The translations under genes and the position numbers were made by a program. From JADKAV01 sp041393775 (lineage in GTDB: Bacteria > Actinomycetota > Actinomycetes > S36-B12 > UBA10799), in contig JAWKJM010000004.1 of assembly GCA_041393775.1 (NCBI GenBank), positions 186,001-250,000 on the forward strand: DNA of 64,000 bases, written 5' to 3'. Under the pieces are notes generated by a model that saw only the letters and a program-made list of their open reading frames with translations, did no database searches and was not told the DNA's origin. Position 1 is the first letter of the stretch. Every line of letters begins with the position of its first letter. This document shows, piece after piece, positions 24,982 through 34,162 of this stretch.

Positions 24982-25895
24982 ACATTCGCACCCTCACCCT
25001 CGATCAGACCGGCGTTGATGAAGGAGCGGTCCTTGCGGCCGTCCGGTCGGCGTTCCTGGAACTCGGCGCCGGGACCGCCGTCCAACCGCCGCAGGTGGTG
25101 ACCGGCTTGCCGGGTGGGGGTGACTCGATCGTCTATCAGGCAGTGCTGCCACAGGCAGGGGTCTACGCACTCAAGGTGTCGCCCTACCTTCCGCAGTCCG
25201 ATGGTCCGGCGATCGTGACCGCCTGGACCCTGCTCATGAGTACGTCGACCGGTGAGCCGCTCCTGCTGGCCGACTCCAAGGCGCTGACGGCCGAACGAAC
25301 GGCCGCCACTTCCGCGCTGGCCGTCGATCTTCTGGCACCGGCAGACGCCAAGACCCTGGCGGTGGTGGGACTGGGGCCGATCGGCCGGGCCCACGTGCGA
25401 TACGCGCGACGAGTTCGCGACTTCGACCACGTCAGGGTCTACTCGCGAGGCGACGTCGGATCCCTGGACGCGCTCGGAGCAGGCGTGACCGTGGCGGCCA
25501 GTGCCGAGGAGGCGGCCGCGGGTGCTGACGTGGTCATGTTGTGCACGTCCGCGGCGGAGCCGGTGGTCCAAGCGCACGCACTGCCACCGGGCACAGTCGT
25601 CACCTCGGTATCCACGAATGCGCCGAGGGCGCACGAGATCGACCCGGCTGGGCTCGCGCAGCTGGACGTGTATTGCGACTATCGTCCGGCCGCCATGGCC
25701 TCTGCGGGTGACTTCCTGATCGCTTCCGAGCAACATGGCTTCACGGTGGACGACATCCGGGGCGATCTGGCCGGACTGCTGTCGGGTAGGGATCCGTCGC
25801 CGAGCGGTGAACGCCCTGTCTTCTTCAGGTCGGTTGGTCTCGGGATCGAGGATGCGGCGGTCGCCGCGGTGGCGATGGAAGGTGGTCAGCGATGA
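24975..25895 (+). CDS. Ornithine cyclodeaminase/mu-crystallin family protein
   Basis: A 306-residue NAD(P)-dependent enzyme of the OCD family. The Rossmann motif is VVGLGPIGRAHV at about 138-149, and GVYALKVSPYLP resembles the substrate region of the group. Members include ornithine cyclodeaminase, alanine dehydrogenase and ketimine reductases; the exact reaction is not readable. The ATG lies inside the operator palindrome. The stop overlaps the next start by ATGA, so it is coupled to the aminotransferase. Confidence 0.85.
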   Translation: MSNIRTLTLDQTGVDEGAVLAAVRSAFLELGAGTAVQPPQVVTGLPGGGDSIVYQAVLPQAGVYALKVSPYLPQSDGPAIVTAWTLLMSTSTGEPLLLADSKALTAERTAATSALAVDLLAPADAKTLAVVGLGPIGRAHVRYARRVRDFDHVRVYSRGDVGSLDALGAGVTVAASAEEAAAGADVVMLCTSAAEPVVQAHALPPGTVVTSVSTNAPRAHEIDPAGLAQLDVYCDYRPAAMASAGDFLIASEQHGFTVDDIRGDLAGLLSGRDPSPSGERPVFFRSVGLGIEDAAVAAVAMEGGQR

Positions 25896-27016
25896 AGATC
25901 CGACCCTTCGGCGTCGAGATGTGGATGAACGAGTACGAGACCCGGTGTGAGTACAACCTCGCGGAAACGTGCGTCGAGTCGATCACGGTGGCGCAACTGC
26001 TCGACCTGGCCGGTGCCGGTGCTGATGAGTTGGACGACCTGCTCCCCATGAAGTTGACCTACGGGGCGATCGAAGGTTCGGATGTCCTGCGCGAATCGAT
26101 CGCGTCGCTCTACTCCCGGCAGACCAAAGAGAACGTGACGGTGACACATGGCGCCATCGGGGCCAACGCGCTGGTGCACCAGACGCTGGTGGAACCCGGT
26201 GACCGCGTGGTGGCGGTCGTGCCCACGTATCAGCAGCACTACTCCATTCCGGAGTCCATCGGCGCCGACGTGCGGCTTCTGCGGTTGCAGGAGGATCGCG
26301 GCTTCCTGCCTGACCTCGACCTGCTGCGGGACCTCGTGGGTGACGGCGCCAAACTCATCGCATTCAGCAATCCGAACAATCCGACCGGATCGTTGATGGA
26401 TCGGGGACTCCTGGAAGAGGTGGCAGAGATCGCTGCGTCGGCGGGTGCGTACGTCGTCAGTGATGAGGTCTACCGGGGCCTTGATCAGGCCGGTCCGGGC
26501 TCGACGGCATCGATGGCCGACATCTACGAGCGGGGGATCAGCACTGGGAGCATGTCCAAAGCGTTCTCGCTGGCGGGGTTGCGGCTCGGCTGGATCACAG
26601 CCCCGGTTGATGTGATAGCGGCGGTGTCGGTGCACCGGGACTACAACACCATCAGTGTCGGGATGGTCGACGATCATTTCGCCAGCCTCGCGCTCGGTGC
26701 CAAGGACGCGATTCTGGCTCGTAGTCGGGACATTGTGCGAAGGAACCTGGAGACGCTTGATGAGTGGGTCAGCGGGCAGCCGCGTATCAGTTACATCAAA
26801 CCGGCGTCGGGGACCACGGCCTTGCTGAAGTACGACCTGGATATGCCGTCGCGGGAGTTGTGCGTGCGGCTTCTGCAGGAGACGGGGGTCATGTTGACCC
26901 CTGGCAGTGCCCTGGACGTGGATGGGTACTTGCGCATCGGATACGCCAACAACCCCCGAGTGCTGGCCGACGGGCTGGACAGGCTGGGCGGGTTCCTCGC
27001 GACCGTTGGCGGCTGA
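25892..27016 (+). CDS. PLP-dependent class I/II aminotransferase (capreomycidine-synthase-like)
   Basis: A 374-residue fold-type I PLP enzyme. SNPNNPTGSL is the cofactor-contact motif, SDEVYRG carries the Asp/Tyr, and STGSMSKAFSLAGLRLGW holds the PLP lysine. The N-terminal MNEYETRCEYNLAETCVESIT is typical of a subgroup often labelled capreomycidine synthase-like, though no antibiotic cluster is present. With the OCD enzyme and an exporter it probably handles an amino acid. It is 4 bp overlapped with the upstream gene. Confidence 0.87.
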   Translation: MKIRPFGVEMWMNEYETRCEYNLAETCVESITVAQLLDLAGAGADELDDLLPMKLTYGAIEGSDVLRESIASLYSRQTKENVTVTHGAIGANALVHQTLVEPGDRVVAVVPTYQQHYSIPESIGADVRLLRLQEDRGFLPDLDLLRDLVGDGAKLIAFSNPNNPTGSLMDRGLLEEVAEIAASAGAYVVSDEVYRGLDQAGPGSTASMADIYERGISTGSMSKAFSLAGLRLGWITAPVDVIAAVSVHRDYNTISVGMVDDHFASLALGAKDAILARSRDIVRRNLETLDEWVSGQPRISYIKPASGTTALLKYDLDMPSRELCVRLLQETGVMLTPGSALDVDGYLRIGYANNPRVLADGLDRLGGFLATVGG

Positions 27017-27022
27017 TTTCCC

Positions 27023-27889
27023 ATGTACTCGGCAGACCGCGTCCCCGCTTGGTCGCTGGCGGTCGCCTCGATCGTCATGATCCAGCTCGGTGCGGCGCTG
27101 TCCACTGGTCTGTTCGATCAACTCGGTGCGGGTGGAACCGGGTGGTTGCGCCTGGTTTGCGGCGGCCTCATCTTCATCCTGATCGCGCGGCCGACGTTGT
27201 CCGACTACTCGTTGCGCGACCTGCGGGTTGCCCTGGCCCTCGGCCTGATGACCGGCACGATGACGCTGTCCTTCCTGGCGGCGCTCGAGCGGATCCCGCT
27301 GGGTACGGCCGTGGCCATCGATTTCCTGGGACCCCTCGGGGTCGCCGTCTTCCGTTCGAGGAACCGGCGCAACCTCGTCTGGCCGTTCCTGGCACTGGTC
27401 GGCGTCCTGCTGCTCACCGAACCGTGGACGGGTCAGGTCGACTGGCTCGGAGTGCTCTTCGCGGCGATCGCCGGGATGGGGTGGGCCGGCTACATCTTGT
27501 TGACGCAGGTGATCGGTGACCGGTTCAGTGGGATCGACGGGCTCGCCATCACGATTCCGGTGGCGGCGATGGTGGCCACAGTGGTGGGGTTGCCACAGGC
27601 GTGGGGGAACATCACGCCGCTCGTGGTCCTCCAAGTGATCGGACTCGCACTGCTGTTGCCGGTCATACCCTTCACGCTGGAACTGCTGGCCCTGAGGCGA
27701 CTCACGACTGCTGCCTTCGGAACCCTAATGGCGCTGGAGCCGGCGGTGGCCACCGCATGGGGGGCTCTGCTGCTCTCACAGATCCCGCATGCCGAGCAGT
27801 TCCTGGGCGTGGTGCTTGTGGTGATCGCAGGCATCGGCGCCGAGCGGGCGGGCCACCGGATGCCGCCCACGCCAACGGCCTTGGCCTAG
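27023..27889 (+). CDS. EamA (DMT) family transporter
   Basis: A 288-residue inner-membrane protein with about ten helices in two EamA repeats. The segments AVAIDFLGPLGVAVF and LMALEPAVATAWGALLL match RhtA-like exporters of threonine or homoserine. It follows the aminotransferase by 6 bp as the third gene of the XRE-cupin controlled operon, so export of an amino acid or analogue is the likely role. A strong hairpin terminator follows at 27941. Confidence 0.88.
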   Translation: MYSADRVPAWSLAVASIVMIQLGAALSTGLFDQLGAGGTGWLRLVCGGLIFILIARPTLSDYSLRDLRVALALGLMTGTMTLSFLAALERIPLGTAVAIDFLGPLGVAVFRSRNRRNLVWPFLALVGVLLLTEPWTGQVDWLGVLFAAIAGMGWAGYILLTQVIGDRFSGIDGLAITIPVAAMVATVVGLPQAWGNITPLVVLQVIGLALLLPVIPFTLELLALRRLTTAAFGTLMALEPAVATAWGALLLSQIPHAEQFLGVVLVVIAGIGAERAGHRMPPTPTALA

Positions 27890-27940
27890 TCTGTGCTGGC
27901 TTCGCCGTTTCAATAGGGGATCCAGTCCGGTGCTCTCTCC

Positions 27941-27986
27941 GCAGAGCGGCGTGCGGCAGGTGCTCTCCTGCCGCACGCCGCTCTGC
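27941..27986. terminator. Bidirectional terminator hairpin, 20-bp perfect stem
   Basis: Arms 27941-27960 and 27967-27986 are exact complements with a 6-nt loop. It lies between the convergent EamA gene (stop 27889) and the membrane protein (stop 27988), so it can stop transcripts from both sides. No T-tract. Confidence 0.85.
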
Positions 27987-27987
27987 G

Positions 27988-28704
27988 TCAGACGCGTTCC
28001 AGTTGAGGGGTCCTGCGCAGCATGACGACACCGATCCACACGTACCAAGCGATGATCCCGACGCCGAACAGAGCGGTGAGGACCTCGTTGGCGACGATGG
28101 TCACAGTCGCGACACCGGCGGTCCCCACCGCCAGACCGACGTAGTTCAGCGCTCGCGGGAACTGTCCGGACCGCAGCGCGGCGATGCTGATCAGGCCGAC
28201 CCACAGGCCGCCGACGATTTCGATGCCCCCGCCCATTCCTTCGATGAGCAACTGCACTGTCGACCACAGTGAGGTGGCCAGTGCAGGGTCGGCGGTTGCG
28301 AGACCGACGACTGCATTGCTGCCGATCATCGCCGTCATGCCGACGGCGAACATCAGGGTGGCCCAGACGAGGGCGAACGCAGTGGCGGCCTTGGCCAGCG
28401 ACGGGACGTGAGGCATAAGGCGATCCTTGAGCGACAGCGCTTGGACGACCAGGAGGCCGCCGAACGCCAGGTAGATCACGCCGTACCAGACTTGCAGAAC
28501 GAGTTGGTTGTCAGCCAGGAATGCGATCTGTTCGGTGACGTTCCCGTCGAGTTGTCCGTAATTCGCTGAGGCGATGACTGTGACGAAGAGGATCATCCCG
28601 ATGATGAACGTGCCGGCTTGGCCGAGCGCGGCAAGTCCCCCCACTCGCTGTGGTGTCACGTACGTCGCGGCATCAGTCGGCCGAGGGGTCAGGGTGGTAC
28701 TCAT
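27988..28704 (-). CDS. Multi-pass membrane protein, unknown function
   Basis: A 238-residue protein with six or seven hydrophobic helices, for example TFIIGMILFVTVIASA and LVLQVWYGVIYLAFGGLLVV. The pattern recalls DUF4386-type proteins, but I cannot assign it firmly. The ATG at 28704 follows AAGGAG. It is divergent from the GlxA-type regulator, which probably controls it. Confidence 0.75.
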   Translation of the reverse strand: MSTTLTPRPTDAATYVTPQRVGGLAALGQAGTFIIGMILFVTVIASANYGQLDGNVTEQIAFLADNQLVLQVWYGVIYLAFGGLLVVQALSLKDRLMPHVPSLAKAATAFALVWATLMFAVGMTAMIGSNAVVGLATADPALATSLWSTVQLLIEGMGGGIEIVGGLWVGLISIAALRSGQFPRALNYVGLAVGTAGVATVTIVANEVLTALFGVGIIAWYVWIGVVMLRRTPQLERV

Positions 28705-28904
28705 GGTGTTCTCCTTGTCTGCGCCGTTCGTGGCGCGATCTCGGTGGTTGTTGCGGTCTGTGACACCACTGTTCCGCGGCGCCGCAGTTGGCGTCGAGGT
28801 CCGAACTTTGACGATTCCTGCCAATAAGCCGCATCGCATGAGATGGCACGGAACGTCATGGACTGGTCGTTGACGCCAGTTGCACCTCTGCGCACGATGG
28901 ACAT

Positions 28905-29894
28905 GTGCGTTCTCGAAAAGTCGTCCTGGTGGTCTTCGACGGAGTGCAGGGTCTCGACGTGTTCGGACCTGCCGATGTCTTCTACTTCGCCAACTACCTC
29001 GCGGATCGCGACGGTGAGCCCGCTGCGCCGTACGCGATCGAGCTCGCTGGCGCAACCGTGGGACGGGTCCGTACTGCGGGAGGTCCGTCTCTATATGTCG
29101 ATGTGGAGATGGCCGATCCGGGGCTGAAGCCGGATCTGTTGCTGGTCCCCGGTGGCCTCGCAGTTGCGCAGTTGGCACAGGATGAACAGTTCGTGGGCGA
29201 TCTCACGGCCCTGGCGGCACGTAGCCAGGAGGTGGGGTCTGTGTGCACGGGTGCGTTGCTGTTGGCGCGGACCGGGCTGCTCGAGGGGCGACAGGCAACG
29301 ACGCACTGGGCGCTGGCCGACCAGTTGGCCCAGAGCCATCCGGAGATCGACCTGGATCCGGACCGGATCTTCGTGCACGACGGGGTGTGGAGTTCTGCGG
29401 GGGTGACCGCAGGAATCGACCTAGCGCTCGAACTGCTCCGTCGGCACCATGGCAGCGACATGGCCGCTGAGGCAGCACGCAATCTTGTCGTCTACTTGCA
29501 CCGGGCCGGAGGGCAGCGCCAGTACAGCACGCACTTGGCAGCCGAACGGGCTTCTGACCAGACCATCAACGACCTGCTGGCATTCATCGCCGACCACCCC
29601 GAGGAGGACCTCAGCGTCGCCGCGCTGGCGAACCGGGTCGGGATGGCCGAACGCAGTTTCCAGCGGCTGTTCCGTCGCGAGGTGGGGACCAGCCCCGGCA
29701 GTTGCGTGGAGCGGGTACGCATCGATGTGGCACGCCGGCTTCTCGAGCGTACTGATGACGGAGTTGCCCGGATCGCGCGTCGGTGCGGCTACAGTGCAGT
29801 CGAGACCTTCCATCGCTCCTTCCTGCGGGTGGTCGGCGTGCCCCCCGGTGAGTACCGGAATCGGTTTCGGGAGCGCGGTGCCGACGCCTCGTAG
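28905..29894 (+). CDS. GlxA family regulator: DJ-1/PfpI domain plus AraC DNA-binding domain
   Basis: A 329-residue regulator. Residues 1-185 are a DJ-1/PfpI-like domain (VVLVVFDGVQGLDVFGPADVF), with the nucleophile-elbow position in VGSVCTGALLLA. Residues 220-320 are two AraC helix-turn-helix motifs (LSVAALANRVGMAERSFQRLFR and VARIARRCGYSAVETFHRSF). Starts with GTG at 28905. It is divergent from the membrane protein gene. Ligand unknown. Confidence 0.9.
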   Translation: MRSRKVVLVVFDGVQGLDVFGPADVFYFANYLADRDGEPAAPYAIELAGATVGRVRTAGGPSLYVDVEMADPGLKPDLLLVPGGLAVAQLAQDEQFVGDLTALAARSQEVGSVCTGALLLARTGLLEGRQATTHWALADQLAQSHPEIDLDPDRIFVHDGVWSSAGVTAGIDLALELLRRHHGSDMAAEAARNLVVYLHRAGGQRQYSTHLAAERASDQTINDLLAFIADHPEEDLSVAALANRVGMAERSFQRLFRREVGTSPGSCVERVRIDVARRLLERTDDGVARIARRCGYSAVETFHRSFLRVVGVPPGEYRNRFRERGADAS

Positions 29895-29933
29895 AGCTAG
29901 CGACCGCTTCCGTCAGATCGCTCACGAGGCGTC
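29883..29933 (+). terminator. Hairpin overlapping the end of the GlxA gene
   Basis: GACGCCTCGT (29883-29892) pairs exactly with ACGAGGCGTC (29924-29933). An inner AGCGA/TCGCT pair is also possible. The left arm covers the last codons and stop. It would end transcription before the gene at 29953. Confidence 0.6.
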
Positions 29934-29952
29934 CCGGTAGAATGGCGGTTTG

Positions 29953-30522
29953 ATGAGGTACTCCGTCTTCGTGTACGGCTCGCTGCTGTCGCCGGAATCG
30001 TTGCTGTCGACGCTGCCGGAGGCCGACCTCGCCGAAGTGCGGCCCTCCCGGCTCCGGGGTTACCAGAGGGTCTTCGACGTGGCCTTCCCCAATGACGGCT
30101 CACAGAGCGACAAGTCCTACTTCGATGACAACGATGGACGACCACCGTTCGTGTTGTTCGCCAATCTGGCTGTTCGTCCCTCGGCGGTGGTGAACGGGGT
30201 CGTGGTCCCGGTATCGGAGTCGCAGCTGCAGCGTCTGTGCGACCGCGAGCGGCGCTACCAACTGACCGAGTGCTCCGATCTCGTGGACAACTCCTCTCGT
30301 TCCGAAGCGTCCCGAGTGGTGACGTTCGTCGGTGCTCCTGAGTTCACTGCGCCCGAGAGGGTGGACGCTGGCGTCGCGGCAAAGAACTACGTGGACTTGA
30401 TGCATGCGGGTGCACGCTTCTGGGACGAACGGCACCCCGGCTTCCTGAATGACTTCCACATGTCCACGCGGATGCCCTCCGCCGCGCCGATCGTTCCACT
30501 ACGTAGGGTCGACCACACCTGA
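29953..30522 (+). CDS. Gamma-glutamylcyclotransferase-like (AIG2/GGCT fold) protein
   Basis: A 189-residue protein that begins with the fold's signature YSVFVYGSLLSPESL. The family includes enzymes that release 5-oxoproline from gamma-glutamyl amines, plus many of unknown activity. The middle, DRERRYQLTECSDLVD, fits the usual Glu-containing region. The C-terminal YVDLMHAGARFWDERHPGFLNDF is common in bacterial members. ATG at 29953 is preferred to a TTG one codon before. It converges with the F420-type reductase gene. Confidence 0.75.
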   Translation: MRYSVFVYGSLLSPESLLSTLPEADLAEVRPSRLRGYQRVFDVAFPNDGSQSDKSYFDDNDGRPPFVLFANLAVRPSAVVNGVVVPVSESQLQRLCDRERRYQLTECSDLVDNSSRSEASRVVTFVGAPEFTAPERVDAGVAAKNYVDLMHAGARFWDERHPGFLNDFHMSTRMPSAAPIVPLRRVDHT

Positions 30523-30531
30523 CACCTTCCC

Positions 30532-31017
30532 CTACGCTTGGTCTGCGAGCTCCAGTGCCACCACGGGCAGACCGGTGCCTTTGTCATCGATGGGCTGGCC
30601 CAGTGTCTCCTCAAGGACCGGAAGCAGGTTGGCCCATGCCTTGGGATGAACTTGCGCGTACTGACGCAGAGTCTCGGCGGCCGCCTCAGAGTCGAGTCTG
30701 CGCGCTTTGGCTGAGACCGCTTTCCGGCTGGCTATCCACACCCGGACCTCCGGATTCGCGGTGACATTGCGCAACCACTGCGAACGGGTTCCGAAACCGG
30801 AAACCACGATGTATGTCCCGGGCTGCGGGTGATTGACCACCTCCAGCGTGACGTAGCGCCGCAAGCCCGACTTGCGGCCGACGTGTTCGAGCATCAGCAG
30901 CCGTGACCCGAACACCGCACCCAGGCGTGCTCGGTAGACCCAGATGGGCGCCCTGACCAGCCACCGTGTTCGAAGCATGCCCGCGGCTGCGCGGGAGACT
31001 GGGCTGTTCACGGTCAC
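30532..31017 (-). CDS. Deazaflavin (F420)-dependent nitroreductase family protein
   Basis: A 161-residue protein of the Ddn/FDOR type: LLMLEHVGRKSGLRRYVTLEVV, then YIVVSGFGTRSQWLRNVTANPEVRVWI, both typical of flavin/deazaflavin reductases that bind F420. The substrate is unknown. Start is uncertain. The frame stays open to an ATG at 31053 that overlaps the DUF222 stop, but that ATG also exists after the second DUF222 copy, so it belongs to the repeat. I prefer the GTG at 31017. Confidence 0.75.
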   Translation of the reverse strand: MTVNSPVSRAAAGMLRTRWLVRAPIWVYRARLGAVFGSRLLMLEHVGRKSGLRRYVTLEVVNHPQPGTYIVVSGFGTRSQWLRNVTANPEVRVWIASRKAVSAKARRLDSEAAAETLRQYAQVHPKAWANLLPVLEETLGQPIDDKGTGLPVVALELADQA

Positions 31018-31049
31018 ATTGTCGCAGCCGGCTCCTTCACTGGCTGGGG

Positions 31050-32297
31050 TCATGGTGGTGCGCGGGTGCTTGCGGTGGTGCATCGGCCGTCGGAGGTGCG
31101 CACGATGGTGAGGCGTCCGTGGTGGATGCGTCGGTGGTGGTAGACGCAGATGAGGACGAGGTTGTTGAGGTTGGTGGGGCCTCCGTGGTCCCAGTGCTGG
31201 ATGTGGTGGGCGATGCAGCGGTGGGCGGGTACGGTGCAGCCCGGGTGGACACACCCGGATCCGTCGCGCACGGCCAGGGCGGCGCGTTGGGCGCGGGTGG
31301 CGTAGCGTTCGGCGAACCCGACCGCCAGCGGTTTCCAGTGGATGTCGTCGACCGGGGTGCCGACCACATATGTGACGTGGGCGGAGCAGGACGCGGTGCG
31401 GACATCGGTGCGGGAGGCCAGCAGCCCGCACGGCCAGCGGACCCCCAGCCCGGTGGCGAGCTGGTCGGGGGTGAGGGTGAGGGTGATGTGGCCGATCCCG
31501 GTGGGCCGGTCCACGGTGTCCAGGGCACGGGTGGCGATTTCGGCCAGGGCGTCGGCGTTCCGGGTGCCGGCCGACCGGTCATCATGAGGTCCGGTGGGTT
31601 CGGCGTAGATGTCCAGGGCGGCGGCCAGCGCCGCGCCGGTGGCGGGGTCGAGGAACCCGGTCAGGTGCCACCAGCCGTCCAGGCCGGTGGACAGGTTGGC
31701 CCGGCGGCGTTGGCGGGCGGTTTCGGTGTCGTGGTCGGGGTCGGGGGTGTAGTTCTGGATCAGCAGGTCCAGGAACCCGCGCAGGTCCCGTACGCAGTGT
31801 TCCCGCGCGAACCCGGCGACCTGCTGCTCGACGAGGTCGAAGACCTCGCCCAGCTGGCGGCGGGCCGCCCGGATCACCCGGACGTGGTCGAGGCTGATCT
31901 GCCCGTCGGCCAACGCATCGGCGGTTGCCGGGAGGTGGTCGCGTAGTGCCCGGGCGGTGTGCACCCACCAGCCCGCATGACCAGGCGGGATCCGCACCGT
32001 GGTGGCCAGCCAGTCGCTGGTGCCGCGCGCCCCGGCGATCTGCGCGCCACCGCGGGCATCGTACGAGGCGAGCACCCGGGCCTGCACCGCCGCGGTCTGA
32101 TTAGCCACCTGGTGCAACTGCGGGATCGCCGACTCCAGCTCGTCCAGGCACCACTCGGCCGGATCGGCGGCCAGCAACGCCGCCACCGCCGCCTGCAGAT
32201 CGGCGAGCAGCCGGGCCGGGTCCGGCGGGGTCGGCGACCGTCCCACCCACACCTCCGCCGGATCGCCCGGATCAGCCGGTACCTCAGTGGTGGTCAT
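31050..32297 (-). CDS. DUF222 / HNH endonuclease protein (13E12 family), copy A
   Basis: A 415-residue protein: DUF222 in the N-terminal two-thirds and a C-terminal HNH domain (GCVHPGCTVPAHRCIAHHIQHWDHGG, NNLVLICVYHHRRIHH). This family is repeated in mycobacterial and related genomes as the 13E12 repeat. Copy B at 57895-59094 differs at about a dozen positions over roughly 395 aligned residues; only the first 25 or so residues are unrelated. The near identity extends into the promoter (around 32305-32370) and ends just after the stop codon. The start follows GGGGGAGG. Function is unproven; the nuclease residues look intact. Confidence 0.9.
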   Translation of the reverse strand: MTTTEVPADPGDPAEVWVGRSPTPPDPARLLADLQAAVAALLAADPAEWCLDELESAIPQLHQVANQTAAVQARVLASYDARGGAQIAGARGTSDWLATTVRIPPGHAGWWVHTARALRDHLPATADALADGQISLDHVRVIRAARRQLGEVFDLVEQQVAGFAREHCVRDLRGFLDLLIQNYTPDPDHDTETARQRRRANLSTGLDGWWHLTGFLDPATGAALAAALDIYAEPTGPHDDRSAGTRNADALAEIATRALDTVDRPTGIGHITLTLTPDQLATGLGVRWPCGLLASRTDVRTASCSAHVTYVVGTPVDDIHWKPLAVGFAERYATRAQRAALAVRDGSGCVHPGCTVPAHRCIAHHIQHWDHGGPTNLNNLVLICVYHHRRIHHGRLTIVRTSDGRCTTASTRAPP

Positions 32298-32619
32298 CGC
32301 TCACCTCCCCCTTCTCACCTAGAACGCTAGTACGAGGGTCTGACAAACCCGGCCGTCCAAGAACCACCTGTGGAGAACCTCGAACCCATCCCGTCGGACA
32401 GCGCGCAGGGCCGTGCTCTCCGGTGTCGACTGTTGGCGCGGCAGGGTCAAGTAGTGCAGTCGCGAGCCGCTTCGAGGCAGGTGGCTCGAGACGAAGCAAC
32501 TCGGACTCACCTACCAGTGGTTGGATCTGCTGGCGGTGCGTCCCGGTGACCGGCCGGCAGGGGATCGTGCCACGCAACGAAGGTTCCGAGACCCCCGACT
32601 ACTCGTCAGGGCCGGCTGG
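32298..32619. other. Intergenic region carrying the conserved DUF222 promoter
   Basis: On the minus strand the first 90 bp before the DUF222 start resemble the region upstream of copy B: CCACAGGTGGTT, then GGGTTTGTCA, ACCCTCGTACTAG and GTTCTAG. This shared block probably holds the promoter. The remaining 200 bp towards the LtrA gene show no convincing gene. Confidence 0.5.
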
Positions 32620-33801
32620 TCAGTCCGCCTCGCCGTGGGTTGGTGGCCGGAGCACCAGCACCACGACGACCAGGGTCATGATGATCGCCGTGAGGGTGAA
32701 GGCGGCTGGGAGAAGTGGCTCGAGGAGGACCAGCACGGCGCCCGCGAGGACTGTGGTGTTCACGAGGCGGTCGGCGTTGGCCTGGATCGCCACCCACCAG
32801 ACGCTGAGCATGAACACGGTGATGGGGATGCTGACGGTGAAGGCCGCGGCGACGTCGCTGAGTTGGCTGTGATCGGTCACAACGTCGATCTCGACTTCGA
32901 TGCCCGCGGAGAAGGCGGCGGCAGAGGCGAAGACGAAGTAGTGGACGTATCCGTAGCGCAACGATTTGGCGAAAGAGCCGATCGCCGTGTAATGCGGCGG
33001 CCAGAAGTAGATCCACCACAAAGCGGCCGTGACGACGAGCGTGAGAACCGCGATGGAGACAAGCGGCGCCAGGGCATCCTGTTCGTGCAGCGCCTCGATG
33101 ATGGCGTTTGTCGAGGCCAGCAGACTCTCTCCGAGAACGATGAGGGCGAACAACCCGTAGCGCTCCGTGATGTGGTGAGGGTGCCATGGAGTCTGTCCGC
33201 GCAGTTCAGCGATGATCGGCACTGCAAGTTCGGCTGTCACGAGGACGACGAGCGTGATGGTGGCGAGTGGCTGCGGGAGGGTGAGCATCACCAGCCAAAG
33301 GATCTGAAGGATCGCGATGCCAACCGCGTAGATCTGGGTGGCGCGACGGCTCGATCCCGCGTGCCGAGATGCACGGGACCATTGCGCCACCATGGCGAAT
33401 CGCATGACCACGTAGCCGTATACGAGAAGGTCGTACTCACGATCCACGAAAGCTGCTTCGATGCCGGCCGCCAGCACCAGTACACCGGCCATCTGGACGA
33501 AGGTGAGTAACCGGTAGAGCCAGTCGTCTGTGGCGAACGACGTGGCGAACCAGGTGAAGTTCATCCAGGCCCACCAGATTCCGAAGAACACGATTGCGTA
33601 GGCGAACAACCCGTCGAGCACGTGGTTCTCAGTGAGTGAGTGATGGAGTTGGGCAGCCGCGATGCTTACAGCCACGACGAACACCAGGTCGAAGAAGAGC
33701 TCGAGTGGGGTTGCAGAGCGTCCGGGCTCGTTGGGATCCCGCGGCCGCATCGGCACGAGGCGATACCGCCCGGGCTGGGCCGACGCGGTCGGTGAGGTCA
33801 T
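32620..33801 (-). CDS. Low temperature requirement A (LtrA) family membrane protein
   Basis: A 393-residue inner-membrane protein with about eleven helices. Family marks: TPLELFFDLVFVVAVSIAA near residue 31, and the HHITERYGLFALIVLGESLLA block near 205, conserved in LtrA. It was named from a Listeria cold-growth mutant; the biochemical role is not known. No neighbouring gene hints at its use. Confidence 0.9.
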   Translation of the reverse strand: MTSPTASAQPGRYRLVPMRPRDPNEPGRSATPLELFFDLVFVVAVSIAAAQLHHSLTENHVLDGLFAYAIVFFGIWWAWMNFTWFATSFATDDWLYRLLTFVQMAGVLVLAAGIEAAFVDREYDLLVYGYVVMRFAMVAQWSRASRHAGSSRRATQIYAVGIAILQILWLVMLTLPQPLATITLVVLVTAELAVPIIAELRGQTPWHPHHITERYGLFALIVLGESLLASTNAIIEALHEQDALAPLVSIAVLTLVVTAALWWIYFWPPHYTAIGSFAKSLRYGYVHYFVFASAAAFSAGIEVEIDVVTDHSQLSDVAAAFTVSIPITVFMLSVWWVAIQANADRLVNTTVLAGAVLVLLEPLLPAAFTLTAIIMTLVVVVLVLRPPTHGEAD

Positions 33802-34162
33802 CGATCTTCCTCTCGGTCAGCGTGTCTCGACGACGGCCTCGCGATGGCCGGCACCGTGATTAGGGTGTGCACGTCCCGTGGCGTCAGAATCCAGTCCATG
33901 GGACCAGTTGTCGTCGGTGTCCACGTCCACGAGACTGGTCCCGACGTCGGACAAGCGGACTCCTTGGTCCCGTGATCGCGAACGGCCATCCTTGCCCTTG
34001 CCGTCACGTCGTCGTGGCCAGATGGCTCGGTGCGGCTCATTTGCTGATCTTGGCAGAGCCGACGCTCAACGGACAGAGGGACTGTGGTCCTGAGGCGGAC
34101 CGCGGTCGGCATGGCATGGTCAGGAGGAACCTCGGTGGCTGGCCGGACGCGTGCGGTGCTCC
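33802..34162. other. Intergenic region, nothing recognised
   Basis: This 361-bp stretch separates the LtrA gene (start 33801) from the end of an SGNH gene. Short frames on both strands lack ribosome sites and family resemblance. It presumably contains the LtrA promoter. No strong hairpin was seen. Confidence 0.4.

Noticed and set aside
28705..29178. Extension of the membrane protein upstream to 29178
   Set aside because: It would overlap the GlxA-type regulator on the other strand; AAGGAG before the ATG at 28704 fixes the start.
31018..31431. Extension of the F420-type reductase through the DUF222 gene
   Set aside because: It is an out-of-frame shadow of the DUF222 copy on the same strand, rich in Arg/Pro/His.
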